Positions 11,501 to 21,755 of a stretch of 64,000 bases of DNA are shown one piece after another (position 1 is the stretch's first letter; the number at the start of each line of letters is the position of its first letter). The stretch covers positions 10,408,850 to 10,472,849 of the forward strand of contig NC_134029.1 in NCBI RefSeq assembly GCF_964204645.1. The letters run 5' to 3'. Below the pieces are notes generated by a model. It saw only the letters and a program-made list of their open reading frames with translations. It had not been told where the DNA came from and made no database searches. This stretch comes from Tubulanus polymorphus. Its lineage: Eukaryota > Nemertea > Palaeonemertea > Tubulaniformes > Tubulanidae. The translations under genes and the position numbers were made by a program.

Positions 11501-13046
11501 CATTGCAAGCAGTGTGATGTTTTTTTGCAAGTACTGCAAAGCTATTGACAGTAAGCAAAGATCAGTCTCGCGAATATCTTTTCTATCTATTATATTAATT
11601 CTTTAATGAATATATTTGCATTCATTTTTATTCAGGCGAACAAGAAAATCAAGGAAATCCTATAGGAAATGGTGAGTTATAATGAATTGCTGTTGCATAA
11701 CAATGTATCAAACTTTGAGGAAGACTGGGAAGACTCCAATCGGTTGGCTGGCATGATTCATTTGGTCGACCTGGTTTACCCAGAATGATTCCATTTATAA
11801 CATTATATTATTATAGGAGTTATTAAAGGAGATGAAAAATCTTACGAAAGAAAATCAATGAAATTTTTTCACAGTGTACTTAGTTAAGACTAAGGAGAAA
11901 TAATTAAGTTGGTTCTAGCTCCGAGGTATCTACTCACTACACATGTCGCGCGCACAATCCTAATTTTAAAGTAAGAGTAAAAGACCAACGGAGAATGAGG
12001 ATAAATTGAATAGAAACTTTTCTTCAGGTAACCTTCCTGATGTGTCCCTCGTCCAAAATGAAAATGAGCTTCATGATGCAGAGTTCGTTACTAGTAAGTT
12101 CAATATGTCAGGATACCGGGAATGTCCATAATTTATTGCAAGATGGATTACAGATGGAGACAAACATTCGCCAAGGAATCATTATGATAGGCCTACTGTA
12201 GTAGAAAGTTAGTACTATGAAATAGAGTCGTCCTAAAGTACCCTGTTTTTCTATATTACAGATAATGAATTACCAGACATAGTTCCACCAAAACGAAGAA
12301 AAACGAGTGATTTTGAATACCACTGCATGTGACAACAAAACTGCAGGTCTGTTAATTCTGCATTTCTTAATTCTATTCAATCAGATTACTAATTTGATGT
12401 AGCGCATTTGTGACCACGAACATAATTATGTTCGTATATAACGAATTAAGTAGGAGAGGTATGGTCTTGTATATACATATATGTGTACAATTTGTAGGTA
12501 CGAAAATGCGAAAAGCTGTAAAAAAGAAGAAAAAAGAAACAGGTATACTTTTCACAGATTTGAATTTAGTTATTACATCTGTATCGGTTATTTTTGACAA
12601 TTACATTGACTTTTCTAGGCGGAAAGATGGAGTTACCGAAAAAGGAAGGAACTAGTAAACAAGAAAAAGATATAGGTAATTTGAAAATAACGACATGAAA
12701 GCTGTAACACGTCTCATTTTAGCGCTTTAACATATCAATAATGTATTATTTTTCAGCGCCATTTTACATGAAGGAAAGATCGACGAGAATAAAGCGATGC
12801 CAAGGCTGCCCTACGGATCTTAAATCGAGACTGGTTGTGGCTTCATATGGAAATTATCAATTCTTTGATAAAAGATCTGCCAGCAAGAGGGATTCCTGGA
12901 GAGTTGGTTATTTCCACCCTAACGCCACTTGTATTTTGAGAAAATACCCTGAATTTGATGGAAATATCTTTATGCCATCAGATGTTGTTATATCTGATGA
13001 AGAATGTATTGAAATTTTGCAAAAGGGCTTAAAACCAACGTACTAA
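5542..13046 (+). CDS. Multi-exon Gypsy-type integrase / Ulp1-like peptidase / PHD-finger protein (Ginger-type transposase or domesticated derivative)
   Basis: I infer about 32 exons, all GT-AG: 5542-5733, 5955-6029, 6594-6824, 7279-7385, 7465-7642, 7737-7906, 7985-8190, 8275-8322, nine 60-nt repeats (8422-9780), 9866-9949, 10030-10157, 10223-10276, 10389-10463, 10592-10657, 10730-10918, 11070-11175, 11259-11323, 11427-11550, 11636-11671, 12028-12093, 12262-12306, 12498-12542, 12619-12675, 12757-13046; roughly 1,060 residues. Phases agree at every junction. In order: HHCC zinc finger (H..H in exon 1, CESC in exon 2), integrase core with D-57-D-35-E (VGVDLTEAP; LSDQGREF; GLDERTN), a GPY/F-like region, acidic 20-residue repeats, Ulp1-like domain, PHD finger, Lys-rich segment, Cys/His module. 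One frameshift is needed in exon 1 (A-run, 5661-5670). The 5' end is unresolved. Gypsy integrase plus Ulp1 and PHD recalls Ginger1 DNA transposons (from memory). No terminal inverted repeats were found, so transposon versus host gene is open. Confidence 0.8.
6101..6516 (-). mobile_element. 3' fragment of a non-LTR retrotransposon (LINE) in intron 2
   Basis: On the minus strand the sequence encodes RRWDNTERGES, then DEFHYLFNCTYSNDSREL, which matches the C-terminal 'DE.H.LF.C......R' block of CR1/L2/RTE-like LINEs, and stops soon after. About 200 bp of 3' UTR follows and ends in a short tandem run of AAAGT units (ATAAAGTAAAGTAAAGTAAAGT on the minus strand), a LINE-type microsatellite tail. It is 5'-truncated, as usual for LINEs. 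It sits in the 564-bp intron between the exons at 5955 and 6594. Confidence 0.7.
8275..9780 (+). repeat. Tandem array of 60-nt micro-exons with their introns (~162-bp unit)
   Basis: Nine copies of a 60-nt exon lie at 8422, 8584, 8746, 8908, 9070, 9234, 9396, 9558 and 9721, preceded by a diverged 48-nt relative at 8275. Each is bounded by ...TTCTAG (TTATAG in copy 1) and GTGTGTACAG and is phase 1-1, so any number can be spliced in without shifting frame. Each encodes about DGLIDDTEVQAGDDIVDNNA. Copies 2, 4 and 7 have GAD, and copies 3, 5, 6, 8 and 9 have GDD, so A-D pairs form a ~324-bp dimer. The introns (~102 nt) are as conserved as the exons, so the copies are recent or homogenised. The repeat is acidic and lies between the integrase and peptidase parts; its function is unknown. 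Confidence 0.85.
9866..9949 (+). other. Exon with a candidate SUMO-interacting motif
   Basis: Spliced to the last micro-exon in phase 1, this exon encodes EIINISDTEEIE followed by a Ser/Asp-rich linker. A short aliphatic run (I-I-x-I) followed by Ser and acidic residues fits the SUMO-interacting motif pattern. It lies immediately before the Ulp1-like domain. The donor chosen is the strong GTAAGA at 9950, which gives an 80-nt intron and the right phase for the next exon. Confidence 0.4.
10030..11175 (+). other. Ulp1/SENP-like (C48) cysteine peptidase domain of the integrase fusion gene
   Basis: Six exons encode a C48-type fold in order: FSLKKNEQLNDE (the entry helix motif with L-N-D-E), SHILSPMIFG, WLCPLLHGGHWTLM (catalytic His), EILYLNSLGE (the strand that normally carries the catalytic Asp in a YxDS-type motif, here Asn), and HSKQLDSSSCGVFVLK (oxyanion Gln and catalytic Cys six residues later), then FAESIL. 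The family removes SUMO or ubiquitin-like modifiers. His, Gln and Cys are present. The Asp-to-Asn change may weaken or alter catalysis, or another residue may serve. The last exon (11070-11175) follows a TTTGCAG boundary and keeps the frame. Confidence 0.75.
11259..11550 (+). other. PHD finger of the integrase fusion gene
   Basis: Two exons (11259-11323 and 11427-11550) encode CCLCCHASS, then IGCDRCFRWFHLACYN and FFCKYC. The ligand order C-x2-C, C-x2-C-x4-H-x2-C, C-x2-C is the C4HC3 signature of PHD fingers, with the aromatic W-F-H before the His pair. PHD fingers read histone tails (established for the family). In a transposase this could target chromatin, which is inference. The intron splits the finger between the first and second ligand pairs. 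Confidence 0.75.
12262..12675 (+). other. Lys/Arg-rich linker exons (possible nuclear localisation signal)
   Basis: Three short exons (12262-12306, 12498-12542, 12619-12675) join in phase 1 and encode PPKRRKTS, then KMRKAVKKKKKETG and a further Lys-rich stretch. The density of basic residues is typical of a nuclear localisation signal. The donor at 12307 (GTGATT) was chosen because it is the only one that restores phase. The alternative is a stop at about 12330. Confidence 0.55.
12757..13046 (+). other. Terminal exon with Cys/His module
   Basis: This 290-nt exon opens with APFYMKERSTRIKRCQGC and has a later YFHPNATC, giving a C-x2-C ... H-x5-C arrangement that could bind zinc. It ends in TAA at 13044-13046 with ILQKGLKPTY. 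Similar C-terminal modules occur in several eukaryotic transposase families (general impression, not verified). It is the longest uninterrupted exon of the gene and has no internal stop. Confidence 0.65.
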
Positions 13047-13229
13047 TGCTTCGTCATTTTACAAAATGTATCTTCGTAAGAATCCAAAGATTATCATAGT
13101 TGATTTTTTTATTTTGCAGTTATGAATTCTAATAATTAGTTGTGATATCATTTTGAGCTATACTATCGTCAGGTCAGGTAGTTTGACAGTAAAAAATGTC
13201 CTTTATGTTTTGATATCATTTTATCTGTC

Positions 13230-16200
13230 ATTCTATAATGCGATACCTCTAAAACTGTCAGCTGGTACAGTATAACATCCCTTTAAAGTCATGAGTAATG
13301 GTTAATCAGAATGTATTTTATTCAAAATATCATGTTTTATTTTGGATTTTGAAGTTATTAATTGCCCTGGTTGTTTTAATATCAATCTATTAGGGGGTAG
13401 CTATAATACTGTCAGCTGGTACGGTATTACATGCATCCCCTCCTTTTAAGTCATAAGTAATGGTTAATCAGAATGTATCTTATTCAAAATATCATTAATA
13501 TCATGTTTTATTATAGATTTTGAAGTTATTAATTGCAATAGTTGTTTTAATATCAATCTGTTAGGGGGTAGCTCTAATACTGTCAGATGGTACGGTATTA
13601 CATGCATCCCCTCCTTTTAAGTCATAAGTAATGGTTAATCAGAATGTATCTTATTCAAAATATCATTAATATCATGTTTTATTATAGATTTTGAAGTTAT
13701 TAATTGCAATAGTTGTTTTAATATCGATCTGTTAGGGGGTAGCTCTAATACTGTCAGATGGTACGGTATTACATGCATCCCCTCCTTTAAAGTAATGGTT
13801 AATCAGAATGTATCTTATTCAAAATATCATTAATATCATGTTTTATTATAGATTTTGAAGTTATTAATTGCAATAGTTGTTTTAATATCAATCTGTTAGG
13901 GGGTAGCTCTAATACTGTCAGATGGTACGGTATTACATGCATCCCCTCCTTTTAAGTCATAAGTAATGGTTAATCAGAATGTATCTTATTCAAAATATCA
14001 TTAATATCATGTTTTATTATAGATTTTGAAGTTATTAATTGCAATAGTTGTTTTAATATCAATCTATTAGGGGGTAGCTCTAATACTGTCAGATGGTACG
14101 GTATTACATGCATCCCCTCCTTTTAAGTCATAAGTAATGGTTAATCAGAATGTATCTTATTCAAAATATCATTAATATCATGTTTTATTATAGATTTTGA
14201 AGTTATTAATTGCAATAGTTGTTTTAATATCAATCTGTTAGGGGGTAGCTCTAATACTGTCAGATGGTACGGTATTACATGCATCCCCTCCTTTTAAGTC
14301 ATAAGTAATGGTTAATCAGAATGTATCTTATTCAAAATATCATTAATATCATGTTTTATTATAGATTTTGAAGTTATTAATTGCAATAGTTGTTTTAATA
14401 TCAATCTGTTAGGGGGTAGCTCTAATACTGTCAGATGGTACGGTATTACATGCATCCCCTCCTTTTAAGTCATAAGTAATGGTTAATCAGAATGTATCTT
14501 ATTCAAAATATCATTGATATCATGTTTTATTATAGATTTTGAAGTTATTAATTGCAATAGTTGTTTTAATATCGATCTGTTAGGGGGTAGCTCTAATACT
14601 GTCAGATGGTACGGTATTACATGCATCCCCTCCTTTAAAGTAATGGTTAATCAGAATGTATCTTATTCAAAATTTCATTAATATCATGTTTTATTTTGGA
14701 TTATAAAGTTATTAATTGCCCTGGTTGTTTTAATATCAATCTATTAGGGGGTAGCTATAATACTGTCAGCTGGTACGGTATTACATGCATCCCCTCCTTT
14801 TAAGTCATAAGTAATGGTTAATCAGAATGTATCTTATTCAAAATATCATTAATATCATGTTTTATTATAGATTTTGAAGTTATTAATTGCAATAGTTGTT
14901 TTAATATCAATCTGTTAGGGGGTAGCTCTAATACTGTCAGATGGTACGGTATTACATGCATCCCCTCCTTTTAAGTCATAAGTAATGGTTAATCAGAATG
15001 TATCTTATTCAAAATATCATTAATATCATGTTTTATTATAGATTTTGAAGTTATTAATTGCAATAGTTGTTTTAATATCGATCTGTTAGGGGGTAGCTCT
15101 AATACTGTCAGATGGTACGGTATTACATGCATCCCCTCCTTTAAAGTAATGGTTAATCAGAATGTATCTTATTCAAAATATCATTAATATCATGTTTTAT
15201 TATAGATTTTGAAGTTATTAATTGCAATAGTTGTTTTAATATCAATCTGTTAGGGGGTAGCTCTAATACTGTCAGATGGTACGGTATTACATGCATCCCC
15301 TCCTTTTAAGTCATAAGTAATGGTTAATCAGAATGTATCTTATTCAAAATATCATTAATATCATGTTTTATTATAGATTTTGAAGTTATTAATTGCAATA
15401 GTTGTTTTAATATCAATCTATTAGGGGGTAGCTCTAATACTGTCAGATGGTACGGTATTACATGCATCCCCTCCTTTTAAGTCATAAGTAATGGTTAATC
15501 AGAATGTATCTTATTCAAAATATCATTAATATCATGTTTTATTATAGATTTTGAAGTTATTAATTGCAATAGTTGTTTTAATATCAATCTGTTAGGGGGT
15601 AGCTCTAATACTGTCAGATGGTACGGTATTACATGCATCCCCTCCTTTTAAGTCATAAGTAATGGTTAATCAGAATGTATCTTATTCAAAATATCATTAA
15701 TATCATGTTTTATTATAGATTTTGAAGTTATTAATTGCAATAGTTGTTTTAATATCAATCTGTTAGGGGGTAGCTCTAATACTGTCAGATGGTACGGTAT
15801 TACATGCATCCCCTCCTTTTAAGTCATAAGTAATGGTTAATCAGAATGTATCTTATTCAAAATATCATTGATATCATGTTTTATTATAGATTTTGAAGTT
15901 ATTAATTGCAATAGTTGTTTTAATATCGATCTGTTAGGGGGTAGCTCTAATACTGTCAGATGGTACGGTATTACATGCATCCCCTCCTTTAAAGTAATGG
16001 TTAATCAGAATGTATCTTATTCAAAATTTCATTAATATCATGTTTTATTTTGGATTATAAAGTTATTAATTGCCCTGGTTGTTTTAATATCAATCTATTA
16101 GGGGGTAGCTATAATACTGTCAGCTGGTACGGTATTACATGCATCCCCTCCTTTTAAGTCATAAGTAATGGTTAATCAGAATGTATCTTATTCAAAATAT

Positions 16201-18250
16201 CATTAATATCATGTTTTATTATAGATTTTGAAGTTATTAATTGCAATAGTTGTTTTAATATCAATCTATTAGGGGGTAGCTCTAATACTGTCAGATGGTA
16301 CGGTATTACATGCATCCCCTCCTTTTAAGTCATAAGTAATGGTTAATCAGAATGTATCTTATTCAAAATATCATTAATATCATGTTTTATTATAGATTTT
16401 GAAGTTATTAATTGCAATAGTTGTTTTAATATCGATCTGTTAGGGGGTAGCTCTAATACTGTCAGATGGTACGGTATTACATGCATCCCCTCCTTTAAAG
16501 TAATGGTTAATCAGAATGTATCTTATTCAAAATATCATTAATATCATGTTTTATTATAGATTTTGAAGTTATTAATTGCAATAGTTGTTTTAATATCAAT
16601 CTGTTAGGGGGTAGCTCTAATACTGTCAGATGGTACGGTATTACATGCATCCCCTCCTTTTAAGTCATAAGTAATGGTTAATCAGAATGTATCTTATTCA
16701 AAATATCATTAATATCATGTTTTATTATAGATTTTGAAGTTATTAATTGCAATAGTTGTTTTAATATCGATCTGTTAGGGGGTAGCTCTAATACTGTCAG
16801 ATGGTACGGTATTACATGCATCCCCTCCTTTAAAGTAATGGTTAATCAGAATGTATCTTATTCAAAATATCATTAATATCATGTTTTATTATAGATTTTG
16901 AAGTTATTAATTGCAATAGTTGTTTTAATATCAATCTGTTAGGGGGTAGCTCTAATACTGTCAGATGGTACGGTATTACTTGCATCCCCTCCTTTTAAGT
17001 CATAAGTAATGGTTAATCAGAATGTATCTTATTCAAAATATCATTAATATCATGTTTTATTATAGATTTTGAAGTTATTAATTGCAATAGTTGTTTTAAT
17101 ATCAATCTATTAGGGGGTAGCTCTAATACTGTCAGATGGTACGGTATTACATGCATCCCCTCCTTTTAAGTCATAAGTAATGGTTAATCAGAATGTATCT
17201 TATTCAAAATATCATTAATATCATGTTTTATTATAGATTTTGAAGTTATTAATTGCAATAGTTGTTTTAATATCAATCTGTTAGGGGGTAGCTCTAATAC
17301 TGTCAGATGGTACGGTATTACATGCATCCCCTCCTTTTAAGTCATAAGTAATGGTTAATCAGAATGTATCTTATTCAAAATATCATTAATATCATGTTTT
17401 ATTATAGATTTTGAAGTTATTAATTGCAATAGTTGTTTTAATATCAATCTGTTAGGGGGTAGCTCTAATACTGTCAGATGGTACGGTATTACATGCATCC
17501 CCTCCTTTTAAGTCATAAGTAATGGTTAATCAGAATTTATCTTATTCAAAATATCATTAATATCATGTTTTATTATAGATTTTGAAGTTATTAATTGCAA
17601 TAGTTGTTTTAATATCGATCTGTTAGGGGGTAGCTCTAATACTGTCAGATGGTACGGTATTACATGCATCCCCTCCTTTTAAGTAATGGTTAATCAGAAT
17701 GTATCTTATTCAAAATATCATTAATATCATGTTTTATTATAGATTTTGAAGTTATTAATTGCAATAGTTGTTTTAATATCAATCTATTAGGGGGTAGCTC
17801 AAATACTGTCAGCTGGTACGGTATTACATGCATCCCCTCCTTTTAAGTCATAAGTAATGGTTAATCAGAATGTATCTTATTCAAAATATCATTAATATCA
17901 TGTTTTATTATAGATTTTGAAGTTAATAATTGCAATAGTTGTTTTAATATCAATCTGTTAGGGGGTAGCTCTAATACTGTCAGATGGTACGGTATTACAT
18001 GCATCCCCTCCTTTTAAGTCATAAGTAATGGTTAATCAGAATGTATCTTATTCAAAATATCAGTAATATCATGTTTTATTATAGATTTTGAAGTTATTAA
18101 TTGCAATAGTTGTTTTAATATCAATCTGTTAGGGGGTAGCTCTAATACTGTCAGATGGTACGGTATTACATGCATCCCCTCCTTTTAAGTCATAAGTAAT
18201 GGTTAATCAGAATGTATCTTATTCAAAATATCATTAATATCATGTTTTAT
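13230..18250. repeat. Satellite array: 171/164-bp monomers with 1354-bp higher-order repeat
   Basis: About 29 head-to-tail monomers, typically containing ATGGTACGGTATTACATGCA, TCAAAATATCATTAATATC and GTTAGGGGGTAGC. Full monomers are 171 bp. A variant lacking 7 bp (CCTTTAAAGTAATGG) is 164 bp. Markers recur exactly 1354 bp apart: the short monomers at 13785, 15139 and 16493; another pair at 14633 and 15987; the 'gccctggtt' variant at 14718 and 16072. This equals six long and two short monomers, i.e. an 8-monomer higher-order repeat. After about 16500 the order breaks down. The first monomers (13230-13380) are the most diverged. The array begins about 180 bp after the stop codon of the upstream gene. 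Confidence 0.95.
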
Positions 18251-18341
18251 AGATACTAGTAGATACTATCATTTATGTTATCATGTTTATATGCGTTATT
18301 CTTATGTTTTACTGGAAATGTAAATATCGTTAAATATTGAA

Positions 18342-18347
18342 AATAAA
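18342..18347 (+). other. Polyadenylation signal AATAAA beyond the satellite
   Basis: I saw no AATAAA between the stop codon at 13046 and this site. It may therefore terminate a very long 3' UTR that includes the satellite, or it may be chance in AT-rich sequence. Confidence 0.3.
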
Positions 18348-18778
18348 ATATATTTTAGTATTTGAAAAAACGGAATGGTCTGATTACTTTTTAAATTTAC
18401 GGTTTTGATGCTTATAAAATGCAACTGCCGAAGCATTCATTACTGAATGCATTGTTACGTAGTATTTTTTTCATTGCGAGTGATTTTATTCAAAAACAAA
18501 CAATAAATAATTGGTAATTGTTTGATGAATCAAAGCATCAATAAATTGAATTGAATTGGTACAAAAGAAGGGGATGCCTCTAGTACGGGGATGGCTTTTA
18601 CTCGTTTGCGGTAAACAAGCAGTGGAATCCCACGCGCATGCGCAATCAGGGGGTGCCTGTAATGAGTGGGATACCACTTGTACTGTGACACCGGTGGTAG
18701 GCCTACATCAGACACTAAGATTCTTGGTGAATTGCTAACACGGATTTTTCTTAGAAAACCCCCCAAAATCCATTCATC

Positions 18779-18855
18779 TATCAAGGGATTCGAACTATAG
18801 TCACTAAAAGCGAGTTTGGGAGCGATACCGAAACCCTGGCAAGTGAGGATGCACA
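18779..18855 (-). repeat. tRNA-like repeat fragment, copy 1
   Basis: On the minus strand CTTGCCAGGG, ATCGCTCCCAAACTCGC and AGTTCGAATCCC follow one another. The last resembles a pol III B box. The first part also occurs at 19925-19975 and the B-box part at 19655-19690. Probably remnants of one tRNA-derived SINE family. Confidence 0.45.
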
Positions 18856-19156
18856 AAATCCAACTTACAAATCGGAATTTTTCTGTCGTAATCCGATCGG
18901 AATTTTTCTAAGTCGGGTCCCAACGTATCCGACTTTGGTACGCCAGTTCTACTGAGGAAAGTCTTATAGATATCACGACTGGCTGGGACGGACGCGCCAA
19001 CACGGCAGCGCACCGGGACTCGGCCATCCTTCGATCGACGTTTCACTCGAGAATTCTGCCGGCGATTGCGTGCTCTGTGCTCTCACTGGCACAGTACTTG
19101 CGGGACTTCAAAATCCAATCCAATTCAATTTCGGTCGAGTTTTTTCCGAGTTCGAA

Positions 19157-19337
19157 ATGTTGCCCGTGTCGAACCTAACGCGAATGCGAATCATTTTGAA
19201 GTGCAGACATGTCACTTCAATATCTTCCTACGATCAGTTTGTTACTTCATTCAGGAGTTATTCTGACGTTCCTGGACAAGTTAAACCCATTCGAATCGGA
19301 TGTGCATCGGGATTTTGGGGCGACACTGCTGTCAGCG
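19157..19337 (+). CDS. AtuA-like (DUF1446) protein, first coding exon with mitochondrial-type presequence
   Basis: From ATG 19157 the exon encodes 60 residues and one base. The first ~45 residues are rich in Arg, Ser and Thr and nearly free of acids (MLPVSNLTRMRIILK...), ending FRSYS, a typical cleavage context for matrix targeting. Then PIRIGCASGFWGDTAVS follows, the glycine-rich N-terminal signature of the AtuA/DUF1446 family. The donor is G|GTATGC at 19338. The phase-1 end joins exactly to the exon at 45132, where the next conserved block of the same family begins. AtuA was named from bacterial acyclic terpene utilisation; its biochemical role is unclear. Upstream sequence is CpG-richer than the surroundings, consistent with a promoter, but no core element is claimed. 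Confidence 0.75.
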
Positions 19338-19654
19338 GTATGCATTTCACTATATCCATGTAATACTAATGTAATAGTTGAAATCTAAGTGACGGACGCC
19401 TCGTTACGTAGTCATTGATTTAAATTCAACCATTATTTAGATTAAAATAAACTTTTCTGGAGGCACCGTCAACTCCTGAGGGTGAAAGAAAATTACCCCA
19501 AATAGCCTATTGGATAAAAAGAACACAGTGGGGTAAAAGTAGTCTGAATAGGCCTACCAGTTGTTGTTACCGGTTCCTAGTGACTAGTCAGTAACCTGTC
19601 TGTGGTTTAGTTTCACGATCGGATATTTTCACAAACCACAGTCAGGAATCATCT

Positions 19655-19725
19655 TCACCCATCAAGGGATTCGAACCCACTCTGCTAAAGCCGTTCCCCG
19701 AACCCCTTGACCTCATTCGTTGGAG
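19655..19725 (-). repeat. tRNA-like repeat fragment, copy 2
   Basis: The minus strand contains GTGGGTTCGAATCCC, a good B box, preceded by TCAAGGGGTTCGGGG, a weak A-box candidate. It shares ATCAAGGGATTCGAAC (plus strand) with copy 1. It does not fold convincingly as a tRNA gene. Confidence 0.4.
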
Positions 19726-19924
19726 TCGTTACTAGCTGACCAGAATCAGGTCGGGCCAATCACAGCGCTTGTTACAAACGACATTAGGCACCTATGGAAT
19801 TTCCCGGTAAATGGACCAATCAGCGAACACGTAGCGAACGCGGAAGTATTGTTGCGTGTTGATATATGACGTCATGCGCAACAGCGCCAGTAATGAAATC
19901 ACGCTTCGTGAGACCCAGGGGGCT

Positions 19925-19975
19925 GGTGGAAGCGAGTTCGGGAGCGATGCCGGACCCCTGGCAAGCGAGGATGGT
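19925..19975 (-). repeat. tRNA-like repeat fragment, copy 3
   Basis: Shares GCGAGTT(C/T)GGGAGCGAT and CCCTGGCAAG(C/T)GAGGATG (plus strand) with copy 1 at 18805-18850. No B box is present here. Confidence 0.4.
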
Positions 19976-20540
19976 CAGGAATGGGAACAAAATTTTTGTA
20001 TGCGATCTTCGTCAGCCAATTTGACTGACGAATAATTGGCCTAATTTGCCTGGCATTTTCTGGTATTTTGAGATATCCGTCTAATTTTTGTTGTAATCAA
20101 CGCACAACAGATTCGTTGTTTGTTTGATACCTATAACACCTCACCTGACGATCTTAATCCATGTGCAAATCGGCCGTAAAGTGAGAGTAAATTTCCATCA
20201 ATTCAACGGCGACCATTTTGAAAACTTGTGGAGGGCGCTGGCACCTGTGGCCTGAGGCCAGGACAACAGCACAAACTAACGAAACGACGAAATTGAAAAA
20301 ATTAAGAAATCAATACTAATTCACATTTTTCTTCATCGGGAATTTATTATTTCATTATCTATCATGGAAAGCGCGAAGAATTGAAATATATGATGAAAAA
20401 CCATCAAAAATAAAAATTGTCGTTTCGTCTTGGAAGTTTTTTATAAATCCTTGTAGGTCACCTTGTCTATCATGCCACATGTATGCCATACAGAGAAATG
20501 GCGGCCAATGGTGGAATTTGTGGAGAAATTAATTAATTTC

Positions 20541-20770
20541 TCAAAATAGTGTTGATTAATCGCTCGAAATATATATAAAATTGGATTATTTCGAAAGGTA
20601 CCTTTGATAGTTTGCGAATTAAGCCATTAGTTGTGGACTGAAGTAAAAAGAAAGTATATTTTTGAAGTGTTACTTTTTTCAACCGTGATTTGGCCCTTGT
20701 CATCCCTAACGTTGGTATAAGCCCATCCGATTATAAAAAGGAAACCACCAACAATTAGATAACTTACTAA
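20541..20770. repeat. ~225-bp interspersed repeat, copy 2
   Basis: Same orientation and nearly full-length match to 1905-2131. It is flanked by unrelated DNA, which defines the repeat's ends approximately as GTTGATTAATC on the left and AACTTACTAA on the right. Confidence 0.75.
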
Positions 20771-21305
20771 CCGGTTCCCTACAACGTCTGACGCTAAAGT
20801 ATCATATAGAGGTTAACTCCTGTTAATTGCAATGCAACAACTGATTTTAGTGTCAAATCAAACCTTTGTACTAAAATAAATAAATTAGTTACCTTGTTGA
20901 CTTTGAAAACGTGTTTTATAATAATATTTTGATTTGATTTGAATTGAATTGATTGCCACAATCGGGATTTCCAATACGGACTAAGTTAATAAAATGTGAA
21001 AATTCAATATGTCTCTCTAAACTTACTCTAGGCACTAAATGTTAATTTTTGTTGATAAAACGCATAAATTTTGGTCAATGTTAACCTTAAGAATTTGAAA
21101 CAAGAATAATATCTGCATTGGCATCAATGTCAGTCCAAGTTCAAGTCCGAATCTGTAATTTACACTCCCCTCATGCACCACAAAAAGCCGCCATATTTGT
21201 TATGGTGCTTCACTTCAACTATTTCTTGAGGCGACTAGTCAAAAGTTTTGAGCTACTACAGGGAATCCACCCATTTAGTCTTCTGACATTTAGTCTCCCA
21301 GACAT

Positions 21306-21731
21306 TTAGTCCATGAACCACGTATCAGCTTCACAGAGTTTTTTCAAACATACGTCTGTTGCAAAAATCATGATTCTTGATGTTGCGCTCGCGTTATCGC
21401 ACATCAGGAACTCTTCTCCATCCTCTCGGGTTAGAGACCATGTATCTGTAATGAACAGTTCATCATGGGTTGCAGGATCTTTTGGATATTTCTTGCGTCG
21501 AACTCTTTGCATTACTTTCTTGCATGTATCAGCGTGAGGTAATCGGCTTTGTGCATCTGGGTTGTTAAATCTTGAAATTATTTCTGAATGTATTTGAATT
21601 GGAATTTCTCTCGTATTTTCAGCTTGTTTCTTCATTTGAAATCTTGCTTTAATTACTTCAATTTCTGTCATATCTCTACAATGACTATGTTCTGCGGTTT
21701 CTCTAGGTCCAGTGATTTCTTTACTCGTCAT
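21306..21731 (-). pseudogene. MULE-type transposase N-terminal fragment
   Basis: A 141-residue frame ends GEEFLMCDNASATSRIMI, then FATDVCLKKLCEADTWFMD and stop. The block 'riiiFat...l..L..a..WF.DGTF' begins the MULE transposase core found in Mutator-like elements and FLYWCH-type proteins. The frame stops exactly at the first catalytic Asp, and the rest of the core is missing. The N-terminal part has the His/Cys and Lys/Arg pattern seen before that core (HSHCRDMTEIEV, RRKKYPKDP). The stop falls in a short repeated GACTAAATGTC stretch at the end of the fragment. Confidence 0.6.
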
Positions 21732-21755
21732 TAAGCTTCCTTTACAGCCATCATT

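Larger units (their letters stand above)
19338..20540. other. Start of the large intron; no gene seen
   Basis: No protein-like reading frame was recognised. It contains two tRNA-like repeat fragments (about 19655-19725 and 19925-19975). Confidence 0.5.

Noticed and set aside
12373-12655. 75- and 81-codon frames on opposite strands
   Set aside because: They run across predicted introns of the integrase-peptidase gene and match nothing. The short phase-consistent exons explain the conserved Lys-rich parts better.
13230-18250. CRISPR array or alpha satellite
   Set aside because: There are no unique spacers, and monomers are contiguous. The 171-bp length matches alpha satellite only by coincidence, with no sequence resemblance noticed.
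19655-19725. Functional tRNA gene
   Set aside because: Has a B-box-like sequence but no convincing acceptor stem or anticodon arm.
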